Shown: piece after piece, positions 1 to 5,628 of the stretch
How positions within the stretch are numbered: position 1 is the stretch's first letter
How the letters are laid out: the number at the start of each line of letters is the position of its first letter
Assembly: GCA_030634715.1 (NCBI GenBank)
Contig: DAOWAG010000067.1
Span: forward strand, 1 to 6,825
Direction: 5' to 3'
Length of the DNA: 6,825 bases
Source: Candidatus Aegiribacteria sp.
Lineage (GTDB): Bacteria > Fermentibacterota > Fermentibacteria > Fermentibacterales > Fermentibacteraceae
Program-made: the position numbers and the translations under genes
The notes under the pieces: model-generated
Databases searched by the model: none
Seen by the model: only the letters and a program-made list of their open reading frames with translations
What the model was told of the DNA's origin: nothing

Positions 1-229
1 CTTGCTCTCCCTTGATGGCAGTATACTGCATAATCCTCTCGATATTCTCTTCAAGCACCCTTCCGGATACGAGTCTCATCTCGTGTTTCAGGAACATATC
101 CGGTGATGGAAGCCCTCCTGCAAGCGAAATAATCTCAGGGTCGTTCAGCAACGCGAATAGTTTGCCTATGGAGTACCCGCCGTACTCTTTGATATTGTCC
201 GAGAACCGATTATTCCAGTCCTGTATCAT
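1..229 (-). CDS. PLP-dependent aminotransferase, class I/II fold (N-terminal 76 residues, runs off left edge)
   Basis: The reverse strand encodes a protein starting MIQDWNNRFSDNIKEYGGYS at 229. It contains the segment IISLAGGLPSPDMF (about residues 33-46), then IMQYTAIKGEQ at the window edge. Seen: this order matches the N-terminus of fold-type I aminotransferases of the 2-aminoadipate/aromatic aminotransferase and MocR-like group, where an ISLAGGxPxPxxFP segment is followed by an LQYxxxxG segment. Known of the family: they transfer an amino group between an amino acid and a 2-oxo acid using pyridoxal phosphate in the cytosol. The catalytic lysine lies beyond the edge, so activity cannot be checked and the substrate cannot be told. 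ATG at 229 is the first start after an in-frame TAA, with a weak GTGAGG site before it. It lies 41 bases after the stop of the 416-residue gene, so the two probably form one transcript. Confidence 0.75.
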   Translation of the reverse strand, partial: MIQDWNNRFSDNIKEYGGYSIGKLFALLNDPEIISLAGGLPSPDMFLKHEMRLVSGRVLEENIERIMQYTAIKGEQ

Positions 230-270
230 GGAAACCTCACTGCCCTGTTCTGATTATTACCCTTGAGTAT

Positions 271-1521
271 TCAGTGCTGCTGGCAACTCTTTGCATAGAT
301 TGCTCTGATACCGCGCTTCATCATAGCTCTTCCGTCTTTCGATGCGCGGAGAGCTTTGTTATAGATAACCTCACCGATATCCTTTGCCATCGCGTCACGC
401 TCTTCCTCGCTCACGAAGTAAGTCGCCATCGTATCGAGTTCATGGGCAGTTCCATCGCTCTCATACTTGAAGGTCATATCTGTGCCGCTCTCAAGTACTC
501 TGAACATATGATCGGTCCAGTTGAAGTTCTCCATACCGAGATCGGGATTGATATAGATATGAGCAGCGAGGCTGACACCCTTGATCTCGCTCGCATGAAG
601 CTCTTTTGCACACTGGATGAAGTTGGCCGCGGTTGAGCCGTTGCCAATGTTGATCTCATATATGGGCGAGGTTCCATCATCACGGATATACTCGTTCATG
701 ATATTGAGCAGCATTCTGAACTGCATGGGGTTCTGTGTAGCCAGGAGCATGGAGATCTTAATATGAAGATTCGGAATATCCCGTCCATAATAGCAGATTG
801 CCACAATTGTGCTCCAGCTTGGATTAAGATAGAAATCCCCCCCGGTTGCCAGAGCTGTGCGGGTGATACCGTCAAGATAGATCAGATGATTATTATTTGC
901 GACCTCTATTCCACCGAAGTTTCCGAAGACAGTACCCTGGTTCTTCAGCGTAAGTGCACATGTTCCGCCTTCACATTCGTATCTTTCGAATTTCTCACCG
1001 GTAAGCGCTTCAAGTTCTCTAAAGCGATCCTCTGGCTGCGGGATCCCGATCAGATTCGTACTGCAGAATTTGCCGGCCTGCATAATGTTCTCAGCCAATG
1101 TAAGTGTTGCCATCAGATCGCCGTTGTAAACGTAATTGTCCGTCAGGGCTACAACAGATATCATTTCCTGCGGAGCATAGCAGGGCTCATCGGTCCCGGC
1201 GCTTTCCGCAATTCGTCTTATGCATTCGTGGGTGACCTTTGCACCCTGGAATCCGGAAACCTGACTGGTGCCGATCCCAAGCAAGTTATTATAGATGATT
1301 CCGCTTTCCTTCTCGAAATCCTCCACCTGAGGGAAATCCTTCGCATAGGCTTCAGCTTCCTCAATCATTCTTCCAAAACCCTTGTCAGCAAGGATGCGTT
1401 TTCTTGTCTCGAAATCTCTCATCTTTCTGATTGTACTGACGATCTTCTCTGCTCCGCCATGATGTTCCTTCAGAGCATCCATGGATTTCATATCAGCATC
1501 GGACAGCAATGGATATCTCAT
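271..1521 (-). CDS. Conserved-looking cytosolic protein of unknown function, 416 aa, co-transcribed with an aminotransferase
   Basis: I do not recognise this family. The frame is open for 416 codons. ATG at 1521 is preferred because AGGAGG sits 5 bases upstream of it; an in-frame TTG one codon earlier would be too close to that site. There is no signal peptide or membrane segment, so it is probably a soluble cytosolic enzyme. The first 70 residues are charged and helical-looking. Glycine-rich, family-like segments follow: LGIGTSQVSGFQGAK (81-95), TVFGNFGGIEVANNNHLIYL (197-216) and YEINIGNGSTAANF (288-301). There are eight cysteines, including CEGGTC (183-188), but no CxxxCxxC radical-SAM motif and no obvious Rossmann or P-loop motif. 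The alternating hydrophobic strands and polar loops would suit a TIM-barrel-like fold (inference only). The downstream aminotransferase suggests a role in amino-acid or amine metabolism. Confidence is high that this is a gene and very low for any function. Confidence 0.9.
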   Translation of the reverse strand: MRYPLLSDADMKSMDALKEHHGGAEKIVSTIRKMRDFETRKRILADKGFGRMIEEAEAYAKDFPQVEDFEKESGIIYNNLLGIGTSQVSGFQGAKVTHECIRRIAESAGTDEPCYAPQEMISVVALTDNYVYNGDLMATLTLAENIMQAGKFCSTNLIGIPQPEDRFRELEALTGEKFERYECEGGTCALTLKNQGTVFGNFGGIEVANNNHLIYLDGITRTALATGGDFYLNPSWSTIVAICYYGRDIPNLHIKISMLLATQNPMQFRMLLNIMNEYIRDDGTSPIYEINIGNGSTAANFIQCAKELHASEIKGVSLAAHIYINPDLGMENFNWTDHMFRVLESGTDMTFKYESDGTAHELDTMATYFVSEEERDAMAKDIGEVIYNKALRASKDGRAMMKRGIRAIYAKSCQQH

Positions 1522-1583
1522 CAAACCCTCCTGTTCAGTCTGAACGCTCCTGAGATGGGTGTCCAGACAGGCAATAAATACTG

Positions 1584-1604
1584 GTGCTGACCTGAAGTCA
1601 TCAC
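1584..1604 (-). other. Small imperfect hairpin in the leader of the 416-aa gene
   Basis: On the minus strand, GTGATGAC and GTCAGCAC can pair as seven base pairs with one A/G mismatch, closing a five-base loop. It lies about 60 bases upstream of the start codon. No function can be assigned, and a chance origin is possible. Confidence 0.25.
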
Positions 1605-1630
1605 TGAAAACAACTCACTCTTTAATAACA

Positions 1631-1659
1631 ACAATACACGTTTCACCCATACACTGCAA
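1631..1659 (-). promoter_or_regulatory. Weak sigma-70-like promoter candidate for the 416-aa gene and aminotransferase
   Basis: Minus strand: TTGCAG (1659-1654) and TATTGT (1636-1631) are separated by 17 bases. Each matches the consensus only partly (3/6 and 4/6), but the spacing is ideal. Transcription would start near 1624, about 100 bases before the ATG, leaving room for the small leader hairpin. Confidence 0.2.
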
Positions 1660-1710
1660 CGCATATTGATACAGTCCAAATGAAATTAAAAATAAGCCGC
1701 TGCTCTCAGG

Positions 1711-1753
1711 ATATCATAGTTAAATTAACTCACATATTATTCATGTATGATAT
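1711..1753. repeat. 8-bp inverted repeat ATATCATA / TATGATAT flanking the dyad
   Basis: ATATCATA at 1711-1718 is exactly inverted by TATGATAT at 1746-1753, with 27 bases between the arms. The AGTTAAATTAACT dyad starts within the left arm. It may be a second protein-binding element or simply a product of AT-rich sequence. Confidence 0.3.
1718..1730. repeat. Perfect 13-bp dyad AGTTAAATTAACT, possible operator
   Basis: Six bases, a central A, and six bases in exact inverted order form a palindrome of the size bound by dimeric repressors. It lies in the divergent region, immediately right of ATATCATA (1711-1718). Its AT-only core means chance is a real alternative in this composition. Confidence 0.35.
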
Positions 1754-1799
1754 ATTTACTATATTAGAAATAATGTTTTACGTCATAAATGCTAGTGTA

Positions 1800-1828
1800 T
1801 TGGACATAACCACATGAATGTATAGTAT
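1800..1828 (+). promoter_or_regulatory. Weak promoter candidate for the histidine kinase
   Basis: TTGGAC (1800-1805) and TAGTAT (1823-1828) are 17 bases apart. Both hexamers are only partial matches to the sigma-70 consensus. An overlapping TATAGT (1821-1826) would give a 15-base spacer instead. Transcription would start about 75 bases before the kinase ATG. Confidence 0.25.
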
Positions 1829-1909
1829 ATCTCTAGACTTGTTTTATTATGCGTGATTAGTATATGAATAGTAGTACGCAGGTTTATTCTCTCATCTGAG
1901 GAAACAGCT

Positions 1910-4339
1910 ATGGATAGTCGGGACAAAAGCAGGGATGATCTGACTGAGGATCCGACAGAACTCAAGCAGGGTGTCAATAACCAGGACTCTGAGAAATTCT
2001 GGCCATATCTTGAAGAAGCGGGAAACCTTGAATTTTGCAAGAACATTGTTGCCGCAATCCGTGAGCCCATCCTGATTCTGACCTCGGATCTGAAGTGCGT
2101 TTATGCTAACCGGAGTTTCGTTCAGGTATTCAGCATAGATTCCTCGACCATACAAAATCAGTCAATCTATTCAATTGGAAATCGATTTCTGAATATCCCG
2201 GAGCTGAAGGAACTGCTCGATGAACTGCTCTCCATACATCAGGATTTCAAGGAATATGAAGTCAATCTGGATCTGATTCATGTTGGCAACAGGGTCATGT
2301 CTCTGAGCGCGACAGATGTAGCACAGCAACAGGGCAGCGAAAGATTGATACTTCTGAGCTTCGAAGATATCACAAGTCGCAGAGAAGAGGAAAAGAAGCG
2401 TCAGGATAACGAACGCAAATATCGAACGCTTTTTAATTCCTCCAGAGATGCAATCATGATGCTTGCCCCACCGGATTGGTCTTTCACGGCAGGCAACCAG
2501 GCTACAATAGAGCTGTTCAGATGCAAGAATGAAAGCGATTTTACTTCAAGGCGCCCATGGGAACTTTCCCCTGAATACCAGCCAGACGGTCAGCTTTCAG
2601 CAATCAAGGCAAAGATGATGATTGAATCAGCTGTAAAAACAGGCTCAAACCTGTTCGAATGGACTCACAATAAAACTGATGGTGAAAATTTCCGAGCCTC
2701 AGTGCTCCTGAGCAGGATCGAACTCAAAGGCCACACTATGCTCCAGGCCACAGTAAGAGACATTACTAGCCGCAAGAAAGTCGAAGAAGAACTTAGAAAC
2801 CACCGTTATCATCTTGAGGAACTCGTGCGGAATCGAACCACGGAACTCACTGAAAGCGAAGAAAAATATCGAACACTCGTCGAGCAGAGTTATGATGGCA
2901 TATACATTTATGCTGGAGGCAGTTTTCGTCTTGTTAATAATCGAATGTGTGATCTTACAGGTTACACGAAAGAGGAACTGTATGGTTTGAAGTTCTGGGA
3001 GCTTGCTCACCCAGAAGACCAGAAGAGAATCCGCGAATATGAATTATTACGCGAAAGCGGGACCGGAGTACCCTCAGTATTTCAGGTTAAAATTGTAAAA
3101 AAGGACGGTACTGAAAGGCACATAGAGTTTTCAGCAGAGGGCATAACACTCCAGGGTGAATACGCAGTTCTCGGAGTCGGTAGAGATATAACGGCAATCA
3201 AGCTCCTGGATGAGGAACAGAGCAAGATGGATAAACTGGAATCGCTCGGAATACTCGCGGGAGGAATTGCCCATGATTTCAATAATTATCTTGCGGCAAT
3301 CATTGGAAATATCTCTCTGGCTCGATTGATGGTTGAACCCGGAACCGATATATACGAGATACTTACCAGTTCAGAGCATGCAGCAAGCCAGGCATCTACT
3401 CTTACAAGACAGCTCCTGACTTTCTCAAAGGGCGGAGAGCCTGTAAAGGATCTGATATCAATCACAACTCTGCTCATGGAATCATGCAACTTCATCCTCA
3501 GTGGCTCAAATGTATCCGCTGAATACAAATTCCCTGATGATCTGCAACTGATAAAAGCTGATCCCGGACAAATTTCTCAGTCGATTAACAACATCATTAT
3601 CAATGCCAATCAGTCAATGCCTGAAGGCGGTCAGATATTCATATCCGCAGAAAATATTGAGATCTCCGATAACAGCGACATTCCACTCAAAAAAGGTTCG
3701 TACATCAAAATCAATATAAAAGATGAAGGAATGGGAATTCCTGAAGAACAGTTTTCCATAATCTTCGATCCATTTTTCTCAACAAAACAGATGGGCAGCG
3801 GTCTTGGCCTGTCAACGGCTTATTCAGTCATAAACAAGCATCATGGACATATCCTGGTTGAGAGTGAGATCAACTCCGGAAGCACTTTTATCATTTATCT
3901 TCCTTCAGTGACCGAAAAGATTGACAGTGAACAGATGGAAATCGATTTCCACGCTGCAACCGGAGAAAGAATACTGCTTATGGACGACAAGGAGATTGTC
4001 AGAGATACGGTTTCCGCAATACTTAAACGCCTTGGATATGAATTTGAATGCGCTGTTGATGGCAGTGAGACGATTGAAAAATACATAAACGGCATGGAAA
4101 CCGGAAACCCTTTCAGCGCTGTGATACTGGATCTGACAATACCGGCTGGCATGGGGGGGCTGGAGACAGTAAGGGAACTGCTTTCAATCGATCCGGATGT
4201 CCGCGCGATTGTATCCAGCGGTTACTCAACAGATCCTGTAATGTCAGACTATGAGACTTACGGATTCAGGGGAGTCATGCTCAAGCCATATTCGATTGCA
4301 CGGATAGCAAGCGTGCTTCGTGAAGTAATTGATAGTTAG
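1910..4339 (+). CDS. Soluble hybrid sensor histidine kinase: PAS-PAS-PAS-HisKA-HATPase-receiver, 809 aa
   Basis: Start ATG is preceded by TGAGGA seven bases upstream. Domains in order: PAS-like about 44-155, ending in the typical FEDITSR; PAS about 167-290, ending VRDITSRKK; a charged coiled-coil linker about 286-320; PAS about 316-430, ending VGRDITAIK; HisKA about 440-508 with phospho-acceptor His455 in GGIAHDFNN; HATPase about 548-666 with N-box NNIIINANQ (560-568), DEGMGIP (605-611), FDPFFSTK (619-626) and GSGLGLS (629-635); receiver about 686-806 with acid pair Asp692/Asp693, acceptor Asp741 in ILDLTIP, Ser769/Ser770 and Lys792. All catalytic residues seen are intact. There is no transmembrane segment or signal peptide, so it should sense a cytoplasmic signal through its PAS domains; the ligand is unknown. 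The HDFNN H-box is of the NtrB-like type. It is an orphan here: no DNA-binding regulator or phosphotransfer protein is adjacent, so output through the receiver or an unlinked partner is inferred. Confidence 0.95.
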   Translation: MDSRDKSRDDLTEDPTELKQGVNNQDSEKFWPYLEEAGNLEFCKNIVAAIREPILILTSDLKCVYANRSFVQVFSIDSSTIQNQSIYSIGNRFLNIPELKELLDELLSIHQDFKEYEVNLDLIHVGNRVMSLSATDVAQQQGSERLILLSFEDITSRREEEKKRQDNERKYRTLFNSSRDAIMMLAPPDWSFTAGNQATIELFRCKNESDFTSRRPWELSPEYQPDGQLSAIKAKMMIESAVKTGSNLFEWTHNKTDGENFRASVLLSRIELKGHTMLQATVRDITSRKKVEEELRNHRYHLEELVRNRTTELTESEEKYRTLVEQSYDGIYIYAGGSFRLVNNRMCDLTGYTKEELYGLKFWELAHPEDQKRIREYELLRESGTGVPSVFQVKIVKKDGTERHIEFSAEGITLQGEYAVLGVGRDITAIKLLDEEQSKMDKLESLGILAGGIAHDFNNYLAAIIGNISLARLMVEPGTDIYEILTSSEHAASQASTLTRQLLTFSKGGEPVKDLISITTLLMESCNFILSGSNVSAEYKFPDDLQLIKADPGQISQSINNIIINANQSMPEGGQIFISAENIEISDNSDIPLKKGSYIKINIKDEGMGIPEEQFSIIFDPFFSTKQMGSGLGLSTAYSVINKHHGHILVESEINSGSTFIIYLPSVTEKIDSEQMEIDFHAATGERILLMDDKEIVRDTVSAILKRLGYEFECAVDGSETIEKYINGMETGNPFSAVILDLTIPAGMGGLETVRELLSIDPDVRAIVSSGYSTDPVMSDYETYGFRGVMLKPYSIARIASVLREVIDS

Positions 4340-4377
4340 ACTGCCTTTTTCAAAAACAATTAACAATCGTCTGTAAA

Positions 4378-4383
4378 TATAAT
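4378..4383 (+). promoter_or_regulatory. Consensus TATAAT box upstream of the structured RNA region
   Basis: A perfect -10 hexamer lies 39 bases after the kinase stop codon and four bases before the first hairpin, so transcription would start near 4390. No good -35 is present: AACAAT (4355-4360) has the right spacing but no consensus matches, and TTAACA (4360-4365) is too close at 12 bases. It could be an activator-dependent promoter or a chance match in AT-rich DNA. Confidence 0.35.
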
Positions 4384-4386
4384 GAG

Positions 4387-4413
4387 CACTGAGGTGATTT
4401 CAGTGAAACTGAA
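4387..4413 (+). other. Two mutually exclusive hairpins at the start of the structured region
   Basis: CACTGA (4387-4392) pairs perfectly with TCAGTG (4400-4405) around a seven-base loop. Alternatively TTCAG (4399-4403) pairs with CTGAA (4409-4413) around TGAAA. The shared bases make the two exclusive, as in RNA switches, but neither is followed by a T-run. Confidence 0.4.
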
Positions 4414-4510
4414 CTCGGTATAACAGTATCTCCGGGAAGTAACAGCTTACCGCATGGCATGGTGAAGTATTCGAGTGAACTGAGCCAGCGATAAAGAACC
4501 TTGCTTGACG

Positions 4511-4543
4511 GGTGGACAGACTTTTTAGTCTATTACTTCTACC
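4511..4543 (+). other. Two-tier stem-loop upstream of the first mini-ORF
   Basis: GGTGGA (4511-4516) can pair with TCTACC (4538-4543), one pair being G-U. Inside it AGACT (4518-4522) and AGTCT (4527-4531) form a five-pair stem with a TTTT loop. It ends just before the CTCC that can mask the first Shine-Dalgarno sequence. Confidence 0.4.
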
Positions 4544-4556
4544 AACTCCAACCGAA

Positions 4557-4654
4557 AGGAGGTGCACATGAGAAAAGGGAAAGGCATACGCACGGAGGTG
4601 CTGGCCTAGCTCAGCCCTCTGATATCCGAAACCCCAACAGAGGAGGTGCACATG
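4557..4654 (+). repeat. Duplicated start region AGGAGGTGCACATG, copies 84 bases apart
   Basis: The 14-base sequence AGGAGGTGCACATG occurs at 4557-4570 and 4641-4654. A partial third copy, GGAGGTGC, lies at 4594-4601 inside the first mini-ORF. Each full copy is a near-ideal Shine-Dalgarno plus start codon, and GTGCAC in it is self-complementary. The three GGAGGTGC cores are 36 and 48 bases apart. Confidence 0.85.
4568..4609 (+). CDS. Mini-ORF 1, 13 codons (MRKGKGIRTEVLA)
   Basis: ATG is preceded by GGAGG with a five-base spacer, as strong a translation start as any in the window, and the frame closes with GCC-TAG after 13 codons. The peptide is basic in its first half. No known peptide family is recognised. 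Its codons 9-13 contain the GGAGGTGC copy that can fold as a GCAC-GGAG-GTGC hairpin. CTCC at 4546-4549 can pair with the Shine-Dalgarno GGAG, which would lower initiation until opened. It may be a real tiny gene, a leader peptide, or a by-product of an RNA motif; only the start signal argues for translation. Confidence 0.4.
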   Translation: MRKGKGIRTEVLA

Positions 4655-4693
4655 GTAGGAAACGAATACAAATGCAGGGAGAACAAGGCCTAG
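4652..4693 (+). CDS. Mini-ORF 2, 13 codons (MVGNEYKCRENKA)
   Basis: It has the same length, same reading frame, same 14-base start region and same GCC-TAG ending as mini-ORF 1, after a spacer that is also exactly 42 bases. The two peptides share only Met1, Glu10 and Ala13, so what is conserved is the signals, not the product. The upstream hairpin CCTCTG/CAGAGG (4616-4643) takes up the first two G of its GGAGG. The stop codon lies in the loop of the GGGAGA/TCTCCC hairpin (4677-4704), and the terminator begins 12 bases after it. That arrangement would suit a leader peptide coupled to termination, but no run of one amino acid's codons is present. Confidence 0.4.
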   Translation: MVGNEYKCRENKA

Positions 4694-4704
4694 TCTGCTC
4701 TCCC

Positions 4705-4746
4705 AATAAGGACGGGGCCGGGGCATACAAAGCTCCGGCCCTTATT
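4705..4746 (+). terminator. Strong intrinsic terminator before the envelope operon
   Basis: GGGCCGGGGC (4715-4724) pairs with GCTCCGGCCC (4732-4741) over ten base pairs with one G-U and an ATACAAA loop. AATAA (4705-4709) can pair with the trailing TTATT (4742-4746) across a five-base bulge. The T-tract is short (TTATT), so termination may be partial. It lies 60 bases before the next gene, so it either ends the small RNA unit or acts as an attenuator for the operon. Confidence 0.75.
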
Positions 4747-4806
4747 CCATATTATGGGTTAGTCTCAAATCCATATGCAGTGAATATCAGAAGGGTGGTA
4801 AAATCA

Positions 4807-5628
4807 ATGAAGACAGCAGCGGCTCTTCTTGTTCTTTCTATACTGAGTACAGTATCTAGCGCAGAAGATTTCCTCGGAGATCAGGTGGATACTCTGATGG
4901 TATTGATAGAAGAACATGGACCACAGAACGTGATGGATTACATTGAGGAATTCGAACCTGTCCAGAGGCTTCAGCTCTACGATCTGACCCGAGAACTCTA
5001 CATCTTCAGAGAATGGGAGGGTAGAAATATTGACGATTACATAACTGTGATGGATTCCGGAATCGAGGAGGCGCTCAGTCAGGCCAACAACGCATCGGAT
5101 TCTTTCACTATTACAGTATTCCTTGATATGGCGAATGCAATGTCCTACAACCTTTCAGCAGATCTGGCGGAATGCTGGCCGGGTGACACTCTCACAAGAC
5201 ACAGAAGTCATTTCGAACGAGGTCTTTCAGCAGCGCTTCAATGTATCGAATGGCGGCACGAGCTGGATAAGGGACCTTACCCATTCTTCATGGCGTACTG
5301 GGCAGCGGGAATCCATCAGCTGTCCCTTGATCGTCCCAGAGAAGCTATATACAGCTTCGTGAAATCCCTGAACAACGCGCAGCAGCTGACAATAGACGCG
5401 GGTAGGCCGCTCGGAGTCACTCCTGAGGTTGGATTCGAACTGCTGCTGGCTCACGGCTATCTTGGACTGGCAATGCAGGTGTGCGGAGAAGATGAGGGTG
5501 AACAGTATGAAAACGCCATACATGCCTTCCGGGAAGGTATCGATTACTCGGAGTGGAGCGATGATTACAGTTTCGGTATAGCTCAGCTGATGTGGGCACG
5601 GGACCGGATAATGGAGGAGCAGGAATAA
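4807..5628 (+). CDS. Exported alpha-helical protein with TPR-like repeats, 273 aa, unknown function
   Basis: The frame is open from further upstream, but ATG at 4807 is chosen because AGGGTGG lies eight bases before it and because the product then starts with a clean signal peptide: MKT, a hydrophobic stretch (4-17) and a likely signal peptidase I site after SSA (residue 19). The mature protein is acidic and almost wholly helical. Two segments resemble tetratricopeptide-type helix pairs: about 159-192 (with LDRPREAIYSFVKSL) and about 209-245 (with YENAIHAFREGI). The mature part has three cysteines (123, 146 and 226). No enzymatic motif is visible. The mature protein should be periplasmic, perhaps a scaffold or partner for the following gene, with which its stop codon overlaps (TAATG). 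Function unknown. Confidence 0.85.
   Translation: MKTAAALLVLSILSTVSSAEDFLGDQVDTLMVLIEEHGPQNVMDYIEEFEPVQRLQLYDLTRELYIFREWEGRNIDDYITVMDSGIEEALSQANNASDSFTITVFLDMANAMSYNLSADLAECWPGDTLTRHRSHFERGLSAALQCIEWRHELDKGPYPFFMAYWAAGIHQLSLDRPREAIYSFVKSLNNAQQLTIDAGRPLGVTPEVGFELLLAHGYLGLAMQVCGEDEGEQYENAIHAFREGIDYSEWSDDYSFGIAQLMWARDRIMEEQE

Larger units (their letters stand above)
1522..1909. other. Divergent intergenic region (388 bp), AT-rich in its right half
   Basis: This region separates the minus-strand 416-aa gene from the plus-strand histidine kinase and must hold promoters for both. No convincing coding frame is present. The left part (to about 1680) has ordinary composition; the right part is strongly AT-rich. 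It holds a short imperfect hairpin (1584-1604), a weak minus-strand promoter candidate (1631-1659), a perfect dyad (1718-1730) inside an 8-bp inverted repeat (1711-1753), and a plus-strand promoter candidate (1800-1828). The octamer TAGTATAT occurs at 1823 and again at 1858. Confidence 0.7.
4387..4746 (+). ncRNA. Candidate structured small RNA or leader RNA (about 360 nt) ending in an intrinsic terminator
   Basis: No conventional gene fits between 4340 and 4806, yet the interval carries successive hairpins: 4387-4413 (two alternatives); 4445-4468 (seven pairs including one G-U, one bulge); 4511-4516 with 4538-4543 enclosing AGACT-TTTT-AGTCT (4518-4531); CTCC 4546-4549 with GGAG 4558-4561; GCAC-GGAG-GTGC 4590-4601; CCTCTG 4616-4621 with CAGAGG 4638-4643; GGGAGA 4677-4682 with TCTCCC 4699-4704; and the terminator stem. 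Two of them cover Shine-Dalgarno bases of the mini-ORFs. GGA occurs seven times between 4558 and 4712. It does not show the landmarks of tmRNA, RNase P RNA, SRP RNA or 6S RNA, and I do not recognise it as a known riboswitch. The 5' end is uncertain: the unit could start near 4390 or later, near 4500, or be a read-through leader from the kinase transcript. The pairings were found by eye without energy calculation. Confidence 0.45.

Noticed and set aside
12..266. Plus-strand 84-codon frame at the left edge
   Set aside because: It is opposite the aminotransferase N-terminus, whose conserved segments show that the minus strand is the coding one.
763..1590. Long plus-strand open frame (275 codons) opposite the 416-aa gene
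   Set aside because: It is antisense to a gene with a good start and Shine-Dalgarno, has no ribosome site of its own, and its translation is cysteine- and histidine-rich low-sense sequence.
4340..4377. Terminator directly after the kinase (TTTTTCAAAAA at 4346-4356)
   Set aside because: It has only a short A/T pairing with a one-base centre and no GC stem, so it cannot be a standard intrinsic terminator.
4459..4494. 11-codon frame MVKYSSELSQR in the structured region
   Set aside because: It has no Shine-Dalgarno, and its start lies within a hairpin (4445-4468), unlike the two mini-ORFs downstream.
4387..4746. tmRNA, considered because of size and an internal short ORF
   Set aside because: There is no tRNA-like end, no T-loop GTTCGA context with a matching acceptor stem, no CCA end, and two ORFs instead of one tag.
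4748..4758. CCATATTATGG palindrome, possibly with a TATTAT -10, between terminator and operon
   Set aside because: It is a short AT-rich dyad with no matching -35 (ACAAAG at the expected place); too weak to list as a promoter.
4501..4806. 102-codon N-terminal extension of the exported protein
   Set aside because: It reads through the mini-ORFs and terminator in another frame and would bury a clean signal peptide that has its own Shine-Dalgarno before 4807.
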